Assembly (NCBI RefSeq): GCF_003986955.1
Contig: NZ_PIPN01000001.1
Coordinates: forward strand, 124,001 to 188,000
Direction: 5' to 3'
Length of the DNA stretch: 64,000 nucleotides
Origin: Aliidiomarina sedimenti
GTDB taxonomy: Bacteria > Pseudomonadota > Gammaproteobacteria > Enterobacterales > Alteromonadaceae
Shown here piece after piece: positions 55,332-64,000 of this stretch. Within the stretch, counting starts at the first letter, position 1, and the number at the start of each line of letters is the position of its first letter. Under the pieces are notes generated by a model. The model was not told the origin of the DNA, did not search any database, and saw only the letters and a list, made by a program, of their open reading frames with translations. Both the position numbers and the translations under genes were made by a program.

Positions 55332-57509
55332 ATGAAAAAACCTTTACTCACCCTAATTGCAGCCGCGGTGCTCAGCGCCTGTTCGCCGGCCAGTGACAAT
55401 GCGAGCGAAAATGCGACTGAAAGTGGCGCTGAAACCAGTGCAACACAACAACAGGATCAAGCTTTGGACTACCCGCAAACCCGTCGTGATGACACCGTTG
55501 ATACCTATTTTGGTCAGGACGTTGCTGACCCTTTTCGTTGGCTCGAAGACGATCGCAGCGACGAAACTGCAGCCTGGGTCGAAGCTCAGAATGAACTGAC
55601 GTTTGATTACCTGGGGCAGATTGACTTCCGTGACCAGGTTCGCGAGCGTCTGGCCGATGCCTGGAACTATGAGCGTTTAGGCGCGCCGTTTGAAGAAGGC
55701 GATTACACCTATTTTTATCGCAACGACGGCCTGCAGAACCATTTTGTTGTCTATCGTCAGCAAGGCGATGGTGAACCGGAAGTATTCCTTGATCCGAATG
55801 AATTCAGCGAAGACGGCACTACCTCTCTGGCCGGGCTGAGCTTTTCACCGGACGGCTCGCTGGCGGCCTACGCTACCTCTGCTGGTGGCAGCGACTGGCG
55901 CACTATTTATATTATTGATGCCGAGACTAAAGAGCCTATCGGCGAGCCTTTGGTCGATGTGAAGTTCAGTGGGATCAGCTGGCGCGAGAATGACGGAATT
56001 TACTATTCGAAGTACGACAGCCCGGATGGCAGCCGTTTGTCCCAGCTGACGGATCAGCACAAGCTTTACTACCATGAACTGAATACCTCGCAAGCGGATG
56101 ACCCGGTTATCTTTGGTGGCAGCGACGAGCAGAAACATCGCTATGTCGGTGGTCGTGTGACAGACGACGGACGTTTTCTGGCGATTACCGCTGCCAACAC
56201 AACCTCAGGCAATAAGCTGTTCGTCATGGACTTGCAAGCCGATGAGCCAGAGCTTGTGACCGTGGTGGGTCATGAAGACAGCAACACCGGGCTGCTCACC
56301 AACGATGGTGATTACCTGTTGTTGCAAACCAATCTGGATGCACCGAACAACCGTTTAGTGCGGGTTAATGCGAGCGAGCCGGATTCGGCTAACTGGCAGG
56401 ATCTGATTGCAGAAGAAGACGAAGTACTCAGTGTCAGCCGCGGTGCCGGTTATATTTTTGCCAGCTACATGGTTGATGCTGTCTCCAAGGTTAAGCAATT
56501 TTCGATGGACGGCGAAGAGATCCGTGAAATCGACCTGCCAGGTGTTGGTTCAGCAGGTGGCTTCAGCGGTAAAGACGACGCTGATAAAATCTACTTCTCG
56601 TTTACCAATTACATTACGCCGCCCAGTACCTTCTCGCTGGACCCGGAAAGCGGCGACGCCGAGTTGTATTTTGCTGCGGAAACCACTTTTGACCCTGAGA
56701 ACTATGTCAGCGAGCAGGTATTCTATACCTCCAAAGACGGCACCCGCATCCCAATGATCATCAGCTACCGCAAAGATCTGCAGCGAGATGGCAGCAACCC
56801 GACCATGTTATACGGGTATGGCGGCTTTAACGTTAGCCTGACGCCTTCGTTCAGTGTGACTAACGCGGTGTGGATGGACCTAGGGGGTATCTACGCGGTG
56901 CCGAACATCCGTGGTGGTGGTGAATACGGTCAGGCCTGGCATCAGGCTGGTATTCGCACCAGCAAGCAAAATGTCTTTGATGACTTTATTGCGGCGGCTG
57001 AGTACCTGGTTGAGGAAGACTATACCTCTGCGGACAAGCTTGCCTTACGCGGTGGTTCGAACGGTGGTTTGCTGGTTGGTGCGGTGATGACACAACGTCC
57101 GGATCTGGCCAAAGTAGCACTGCCGGCGGTGGGTGTGCTGGATATGCTGCGTTACCATACTTTCACTGCGGGTGCTGGCTGGGCATATGACTACGGCACC
57201 GCTGAGCAAAGCGAAGAAATGTTCCAGTATCTGCATGGCTACTCGCCACTGCACAATGTGGAAGAGGGGGTGAATTACCCGGCCACCATGATCACAACTG
57301 CGGATCATGACGACCGTGTAGTACCGGCTCATTCATTTAAATTTGCCGCAGAACTGCAGTCAAAAGACGGTGGTGAGAATCCGCAGTTGATTCGCATTGA
57401 CGTCAATGCCGGACATGGTGCAGGCATGCCAACCTCGATGATTATCGACCAGGCAGCTGACGTACTGAGCTTCACCCTGTATAATATGGGGTATGAAAAA
57501 CTCGATTAA
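55332..57509 (+). CDS. Prolyl oligopeptidase family (S9A) lipoprotein
   Basis: 725 residues. A lipoprotein signal with lipobox LSAC (Cys17) is followed by an acidic, low-complexity linker. The seven-bladed propeller covers about residues 120-450 and the alpha/beta-hydrolase domain follows. Catalytic Ser576 is in GGSNGGLL, the Asp is in the DHDDRVVP loop (658-665), and His695 is in NAGHGAG. It cleaves after Pro in short peptides, here probably in the envelope. Its 3' end overlaps the next gene by 17 bp. Confidence 0.93.
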   Translation: MKKPLLTLIAAAVLSACSPASDNASENATESGAETSATQQQDQALDYPQTRRDDTVDTYFGQDVADPFRWLEDDRSDETAAWVEAQNELTFDYLGQIDFRDQVRERLADAWNYERLGAPFEEGDYTYFYRNDGLQNHFVVYRQQGDGEPEVFLDPNEFSEDGTTSLAGLSFSPDGSLAAYATSAGGSDWRTIYIIDAETKEPIGEPLVDVKFSGISWRENDGIYYSKYDSPDGSRLSQLTDQHKLYYHELNTSQADDPVIFGGSDEQKHRYVGGRVTDDGRFLAITAANTTSGNKLFVMDLQADEPELVTVVGHEDSNTGLLTNDGDYLLLQTNLDAPNNRLVRVNASEPDSANWQDLIAEEDEVLSVSRGAGYIFASYMVDAVSKVKQFSMDGEEIREIDLPGVGSAGGFSGKDDADKIYFSFTNYITPPSTFSLDPESGDAELYFAAETTFDPENYVSEQVFYTSKDGTRIPMIISYRKDLQRDGSNPTMLYGYGGFNVSLTPSFSVTNAVWMDLGGIYAVPNIRGGGEYGQAWHQAGIRTSKQNVFDDFIAAAEYLVEEDYTSADKLALRGGSNGGLLVGAVMTQRPDLAKVALPAVGVLDMLRYHTFTAGAGWAYDYGTAEQSEEMFQYLHGYSPLHNVEEGVNYPATMITTADHDDRVVPAHSFKFAAELQSKDGGENPQLIRIDVNAGHGAGMPTSMIIDQAADVLSFTLYNMGYEKLD

Positions 57510-58587
57510 CCATCTGGGTGAGTACGCTGAGACACTGACGACGGCGTACCAGTCTCCATTTAAACGACGCCGCCGGTTTGCTTATGCAGCTGGCGGCGCG
57601 TTGCTTGGCGGCGTGGGAGCGGCGTTATCAGCTCCAGCGGTTTTTGCGGCTGGCGCAGCAGGCGTGGCGGGCAAAGTGAGTGCGGCTCTGCTTGCTTCAA
57701 AGGGGCTATCCGCAGCGCTTGGTAGCTACAACGGTTATCGCCTTGCCAATAATTACCTCGGTGAGCTCAAGTCGTTCGAATTCGTCTCCTTGACCGACGC
57801 TGTCGATACCGACGCAACCCATCAATACATCTTCATTAATGGCTTTCTCAGTCAGGACGATGCTGAACTGGCTGACTGGCGTAGCGCATTGGAGACGTTG
57901 CGAGAGCAACAGCTGAACACGACCAGGCAAGCCAACTTGTTTCCTGATATTACCCAGGCCCCGTGCTGGCATCTCAATTGGGAGTCAAAACGCTTAGCTG
58001 AGCTCAATCATTCGTTTGCCGGTCCTGGTGTGAAAAGCCTGCTAACCCGGCAGTGGCGCAGTGCGCCGCTTGGAGTCATCACGCAACTGGCGGACAATGC
58101 CTGGCACCACGCGTTGCTTAACGCGAAAAAAAGTGGTCGCTTACTGGCAGATGCGATCATGCAAAGTCCTCCGCATCAGCAATTTACCATCGTCGGACAT
58201 TCACTCGGGGCGCGGGTGGCATTCTATGCACTGCAAACCTTAGCCACTGAAGCGTCACAACGGGTGCGTGATGTTGTGCTGTTGGGGGCTGCCCAGGGGC
58301 GGCGTAACCGTGACCTGTGGTTAAAAGCTGAGTCGGCCTGTAGCGGTCAGCTGTATAATTGTTTCTCGACTGAGGATTCCGTGCTGCGCTGGGCCTATCA
58401 AAGTATTAACGTTGGCATGTCGAGACCGGCTGGTCTTGGTCCCGCGCCGTTACCGGTAGCCAACATCGATTGCTCAGCGCTGGTCAATTCACACTCACGC
58501 TGGAAAGAGAACCTGCCAGCGATTTTAGCGGCCATTACAGCCTCCACCGCAGACAATATTACTCCACAGCCATTGGTTGCAGAGTAA
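57493..58587 (+). CDS. DUF726-like alpha/beta-hydrolase
   Basis: 364 residues. A Gly/Ala-rich hydrophobic stretch (about 28-75) could insert into membrane as a hairpin. A hydrolase domain follows with [11 protein letters not shown], the nucleophile elbow GHSLGAR near residue 236 and [11 protein letters not shown]. This matches DUF726 (TMCO4-like) proteins, putative lipases/esterases. It overlaps the prolyl oligopeptidase gene by 17 bp, so expression is probably linked. Substrate unknown. Confidence 0.75.
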   Translation: MKNSINHLGEYAETLTTAYQSPFKRRRRFAYAAGGALLGGVGAALSAPAVFAAGAAGVAGKVSAALLASKGLSAALGSYNGYRLANNYLGELKSFEFVSLTDAVDTDATHQYIFINGFLSQDDAELADWRSALETLREQQLNTTRQANLFPDITQAPCWHLNWESKRLAELNHSFAGPGVKSLLTRQWRSAPLGVITQLADNAWHHALLNAKKSGRLLADAIMQSPPHQQFTIVGHSLGARVAFYALQTLATEASQRVRDVVLLGAAQGRRNRDLWLKAESACSGQLYNCFSTEDSVLRWAYQSINVGMSRPAGLGPAPLPVANIDCSALVNSHSRWKENLPAILAAITASTADNITPQPLVAE

Positions 58588-58596
58588 CCCGTCTGT

Positions 58597-59478
58597 TTAC
58601 AGCTTATTGATGCGAAGGGCGGCCGGGCAGACTTCAATTCGAACCGGGCTGCTGCCAAAGTATTCACCGTCGACCTGGACCGCTAAACCACTGCTCTTAA
58701 CGGTGATTTCTGTGAGCTGCCCCGATTGCACCTGTTTGGCCTGAAGATGTTTTTGTAGCAGCATTCGGAAAAGACATCGCACCGTCGCCGGGCGACGCTT
58801 TTCTTTAAGATGGGTGTAGGCAAGTAAGCCATCATTTAACCGTGCGTGTGGGGTAATCGGGATCCCTGCGCCGAAGTAACGGCCGTTGCCAATACTAAGC
58901 ATAAAGGAATTTGGCTGTAGCCCGCCGTTGACCTTCTGACTGGCGTCTTCGAGCACAATAGGGCGGGCCTGATAAGCGGGAAGCAGCTGCAGCGCACGAC
59001 TGATATAGGTTAACTTGCGTGGCCAGGTGCGGTGTTTAAGACGCTTGACCAACTCGCCGTCAAAGCCAACACCTGCATTATTGAGAAAGTATCGGTCGTT
59101 GACCTTACCCAAATCAATGTTGATGGTTTCACCGCTTAACGCCGCATTGATAATTTCTTCAGCTGACATACCAGCGACCCAGACCCGGGCGAAATCATTA
59201 CCCGAACCGGCGGGTACCACACCCAGTATGGTGTTGGTATGCGCCACCGCGTTGACGGCCAGATTAAGGGTACCGTCACCGCCGACCGCAATCAGCAAAT
59301 CGGCATCATGACAGGCCGCCTTCAATGCTTTCAAATCGGCTGCAAAGTTACCTGTGCTGGCAAACATGTAGGTATCGGCCGGTAGCTTTGGCTGCAGGCG
59401 TTTGAATAGCATGTGCCGTCGCACATGCAGCGCCGGGTTATGCAAAACAACGATGTTGCGGTGTGTCTGTGTACTCAT
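58597..59478 (-). CDS. YegS/DAGK-type lipid kinase
   Basis: 293 residues of the diacylglycerol/sphingosine kinase-like family. The nucleotide-binding GGDGTLNLAVNAV is near residue 65, VVPAGSGNDFAR near residue 87, and a second-domain signature, GNGRYFGAGIPITPHARLNDG, near 195-215. E. coli YegS phosphorylates phosphatidylglycerol; the substrate here is unknown. It converges on the DUF726 gene with 9 bp between stops. Confidence 0.87.
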   Translation of the reverse strand: MSTQTHRNIVVLHNPALHVRRHMLFKRLQPKLPADTYMFASTGNFAADLKALKAACHDADLLIAVGGDGTLNLAVNAVAHTNTILGVVPAGSGNDFARVWVAGMSAEEIINAALSGETINIDLGKVNDRYFLNNAGVGFDGELVKRLKHRTWPRKLTYISRALQLLPAYQARPIVLEDASQKVNGGLQPNSFMLSIGNGRYFGAGIPITPHARLNDGLLAYTHLKEKRRPATVRCLFRMLLQKHLQAKQVQSGQLTEITVKSSGLAVQVDGEYFGSSPVRIEVCPAALRINKL

Positions 59479-62013
<2,535 letters not shown>

Positions 62014-62055
62014 TCTGACAGAGCATGCGCTGCATGCTATCTAAAGATTCGATTC

Positions 62056-62082
62056 GAAGCCCGGCATATGCCGGGCTTTTTA
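62056..62082 (+). terminator. Rho-independent terminator after idh
   Basis: AAGCCCGGC-atat-GCCGGGCTT followed by TTTAT, 43 bp after the idh stop. The stem is nearly the same as that of the clpA terminator. Confidence 0.9.
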
Positions 62083-62326
62083 TTGCGCGAAAACTTATTT
62101 ATAATAATTTTTCAACATATCAACGGCACGCGTTATGGATAACAGGCAAACTTCTCAATTCCCTTCGGATCAGGCAAGTTTTTGGCATGGCAATCGCTAT
62201 GTCTTCAGTTACCAAAACCACAGCATTGAACTTTGGACTTCAAGCTTTACTGTCGATTTAGATATACCCATGAGCTGAGCAGAATGATTAACTCAGAACG
62301 TTAGAGAAGACAGAAGAGGACGTATC
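62083..62326. other. Intergenic stretch after idh, with one short ORF
   Basis: 244 bp beyond the idh terminator. It contains a TATAAT at about 62099-62104 (ATTTATAATAATT), the 47-codon ORF described separately, and AGAGGAC before the 62327 start. No other feature is seen. Confidence 0.4.
62135..62278 (+). CDS. Short ORF, possible truncated gene
   Basis: 47 codons, MDNRQTSQFPSDQASFWHGN followed by RYVFSYQNHSIELWTSSFTV and a short tail. The 'NG-x-RY-x-F-x-YxNHSIxLWxSxFT' pattern resembles the start of a longer beta-rich N-terminal domain of membrane proteins, then breaks off after SSFT. It may be the stub of a deleted gene. A TATAAT about 30 bp upstream could give a transcript, but there is no clear ribosome-binding site. 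Confidence 0.3.
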   Translation: MDNRQTSQFPSDQASFWHGNRYVFSYQNHSIELWTSSFTVDLDIPMS

Positions 62327-62530
62327 ATGCAAACAAATTCGGTAACAGTAAACGTCATGTTTTGGCTCTTACGGGTAGCGGTCTATGTGGCGATAGCCTA
62401 CGGGCTGGGGTTCCTAATGGGATCTTTTACCGATGTTCCGGCAGTCATAACTGGGGTGGTCATTGGTGCGATATTTGTGAGCGTATGGTTGTGGCGCGAA
62501 CGGCGGTCTGTTGCACGGGCGGAGGCTTAA
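62327..62530 (+). CDS. Small two-helix membrane protein
   Basis: 67 residues, unrecognised. Two hydrophobic helices (about 10-32 and 37-55) form a hairpin with a short loop; the C-terminus is basic (WRERRSVARAEA), probably cytoplasmic. AGAGGAC precedes the ATG. It lies 104 bp upstream of another membrane-protein gene on the same strand. Confidence 0.6.
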   Translation: MQTNSVTVNVMFWLLRVAVYVAIAYGLGFLMGSFTDVPAVITGVVIGAIFVSVWLWRERRSVARAEA

Positions 62531-62634
62531 GGCAACTTGCGGGAATAACATCGGCCGCCAGTCGAAATGACTTTTATCTTCAACGAAATTATGGTTTCAT
62601 TAACTTTCAATAATAAAAACAAGGAACTAGCAAC

Positions 62635-63090
62635 ATGTCTCAATTCGAAGGAAAATTTGGTCCAGCCGTTGTTCAGGCGTTGATCCTTTGTGTAGTGCGC
62701 TTTTTTACCATTCCATGGAAAATCTGGAAAGGGGCGGTATTTCGTTTAGCTGCATTGCGCAATATGAGCGACGAAGACAAAAGCGTGGCCGAAACGTCTG
62801 AGTTCCCGGTGTTTGACTGGTTCAGAACCGCATGGGACGGGATTATTTTCCTATCGTGGCCGGTCGCGATCATTATTGCTGTGTTAGCGTTTCTGGGGGG
62901 GCTGTTTAACGGGTATGGTTCGTATGCGTTAGGTGGTGCCGTAGCAACCTTAGTCTATGCCTATTTCGCTGTGATTCTGATGTCACTGATGAAAGAGAGC
63001 CTGATCTTAATTCTGACGATCGCGCTGAATGTCGAACGCATTAATGCGAAGACTCCAGGCGTGAAAACTGCAAATTCAGAGAGTGAATAA
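62635..63090 (+). CDS. Uncharacterised membrane protein
   Basis: 151 residues, family not recognised. Hydrophobic segments lie near 12-30, 70-90, 95-112 and 113-132, with a soluble acidic stretch (SDEDKSVAETSE) between the first and second. AAGGAAC upstream of the ATG supports the start. Followed by a strong hairpin terminator, so it may be co-transcribed with the small protein before it. Confidence 0.65.
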   Translation: MSQFEGKFGPAVVQALILCVVRFFTIPWKIWKGAVFRLAALRNMSDEDKSVAETSEFPVFDWFRTAWDGIIFLSWPVAIIIAVLAFLGGLFNGYGSYALGGAVATLVYAYFAVILMSLMKESLILILTIALNVERINAKTPGVKTANSESE

Positions 63091-63140
63091 ACGGGTTGCA
63101 GAAAGACTGAGTGTTGCTCGGACTTTCTGAATCCAGTTAA

Positions 63141-63171
63141 AAATACCCGCCTGTATGGCGGGTATTTTTTT
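63141..63171. terminator. Terminator between convergent membrane-protein genes
   Basis: AAAATACCCGCC-tgta-GGCGGGTATTTT with T/A runs on both sides, between the stops at 63090 (+) and 63193 (-). Suited to both directions. Confidence 0.88.
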
Positions 63172-63192
63172 GTCTGGCAAAAGCTAAACCGG

Positions 63193-64000
63193 TTAGCGGT
63201 CGTCGCTCTCGAAGTCGTTTGAAAAGATGTTCCATAAGGTAACGAAAAGAGCGGTCAGGATAGGGCCAATAATAAAGCCATGGATGCCGAAAATGCTCAA
63301 CCCGCCGAGAATCGACAGCAGGATTAACCAGTCTGGAAGGCGAATATCGCGCCCGACCAAAAGTGGACGCAATATATTGTCGACCAGCCCGATAATGACA
63401 GCACCAAAAATGAGCAGAATGACGCCCTGCATGATCTCGCCGCTAAACAGCAGGTAGGCCGCTATTGGACCCCATACCAGAAACGAGCCCAATGCGGGAA
63501 CCAGTGACAGGATACCTATTAACACACCCAGGAACAGCGCCCCCGGAATACCCAGGATAGCCAGAATAGCCCAGCCTAAAATGCCTTCGACCGCCGCTAC
63601 AATAAAAGTGCTTTTAAAGGTGGCCCGGGTTACTTTTACGAAGCGATCTGACAATTTATCTTCACGCCCTTCACCTAGCGGAATGGCATTGCGTACGGCC
63701 TGAGTGATTTTCTCGCCGTCGCGGAAAAAGAAAAACGTCAGATACAGCATAACGCCCATGCTGACCAGAAAATGAAAGGTACTTCGACCCAGCTTAAATG
63801 CCTCCTGGGCGATGTACTGACTGGAGGATGAAAGCGTGTCACTGAGACGTTGCCCGAGATCGCTGGCATTGAGGTCATACCGATTCATGAGCTCAGGTAC
63901 GATAGGCAGATTTTCTTCGATATATTGCTGAATCACCTCACCATCAATGTCGCCCTGATCAAAACTCTGATAGATATCGTTGGCCTGGCTTACAATCTGG
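63193..64000 (-). CDS. AI-2E transporter family protein (PerM/YdiK type), partial
   Basis: The C-terminal part (269 codons visible) of a UPF0118/AI-2E exporter-like membrane protein; the frame runs unbroken past the window end at 64000, so the N-terminus is missing. Hydrophobic segments include FHFLVSMGVMLYLTFFFF, VAAVEGILGWAILAILG and FLGVLIGILSLVPALGSFLV. PALGSFLVWGP and DNILRPLLVGR are family landmarks. Substrates of this family vary and are often unknown. The GTG at 63936 is internal, not the start. Confidence 0.88.
   Translation of the reverse strand, partial: QIVSQANDIYQSFDQGDIDGEVIQQYIEENLPIVPELMNRYDLNASDLGQRLSDTLSSSSQYIAQEAFKLGRSTFHFLVSMGVMLYLTFFFFRDGEKITQAVRNAIPLGEGREDKLSDRFVKVTRATFKSTFIVAAVEGILGWAILAILGIPGALFLGVLIGILSLVPALGSFLVWGPIAAYLLFSGEIMQGVILLIFGAVIIGLVDNILRPLLVGRDIRLPDWLILLSILGGLSIFGIHGFIIGPILTALFVTLWNIFSNDFESDDR

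Overview
This window is a gammaproteobacterial chromosome segment, most likely from an Idiomarina/Pseudidiomarina-like or related Alteromonadales marine bacterium. The evidence is the conserved block yejM-yejL-yejK, cspD/clpS-clpA, infA, aat-trxB, ald/lrp, ftsK-lolA-rarA and serS, then the tus sulfur-relay genes with yccA, then uvrY-uvrC-pgsA-tRNA-Gly. This is close to Escherichia coli gene order, but with marine-type features: alanine dehydrogenase beside lrp, a paired crcB and a monomeric isocitrate dehydrogenase. Genus placement is inference from synteny and protein resemblance; no database search was run.

Region by region. 0-3.2 kb: tRNA-Pro(GGG) and the yej genes (envelope/LPS control, nucleoid protein). 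3.3-17.4 kb: housekeeping core (cold shock, ClpAS proteolysis, translation initiation, N-end rule, thioredoxin reductase, alanine metabolism and Lrp, chromosome segregation, lipoprotein sorting, replication-fork maintenance, fluoride export, seryl-tRNA synthetase). 17.4-19.8 kb: tusDCBE, yccA, tRNA-Ser(UGA). 20.1-23.5 kb: uvrY-like regulator with an eroded receiver domain, uvrC, pgsA, tRNA-Gly. In E. coli the tRNAs Gly-Cys-Leu are contiguous; here about 5.1 kb (chemoreceptor, DUF2007 protein, and a DUF1538/PII-like/CBS module) lies between tRNA-Gly and tRNA-Cys.

28.7-33.5 kb is the accessory region. The 3' 56 bp of tRNA-Leu(UAA) is repeated exactly at 30943-30998. The 2.2 kb between the copies is A+T-rich and carries one substantial gene, an AIPR-like (abortive infection phage resistance) protein with its own terminator, plus four copies of TGTTTAAGT near the ends and a 26-bp perfect palindrome. 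No integrase is visible. I read it as a minimal, probably non-autonomous tRNA-targeted element carrying a defence-like gene. Just beyond it lie an unrecognised secreted protein and an orphan BrxR/CapW-type WYL regulator.

33.5-47.9 kb: a mixed set of envelope, transport and signalling genes (SnoaL-like, MgtC, two paralogous Cys-rich membrane-anchored proteins, a CynX-like MFS carrier, a PPC-repeat protein, an outer-membrane barrel, a GAF histidine kinase, a YbhB protein, pgi-mltC, a chemoreceptor, a DUF1704 peptidase-like protein and a secreted endonuclease/phosphatase). 47.9-54.7 kb: a TetR-headed acyl-CoA cluster (AidB-like dehydrogenase, AMP-forming acyl-CoA ligase, CoA-transferase fused to a GNAT acetyltransferase, class II deacetylase) that looks like a self-contained acyl-CoA pathway with a built-in acylation/deacylation pair. 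54.8-64 kb: trxC, a prolyl oligopeptidase lipoprotein, a DUF726 hydrolase, a YegS-like lipid kinase, monomeric ICDH, two small membrane proteins and an AI-2E transporter family gene cut by the window end.
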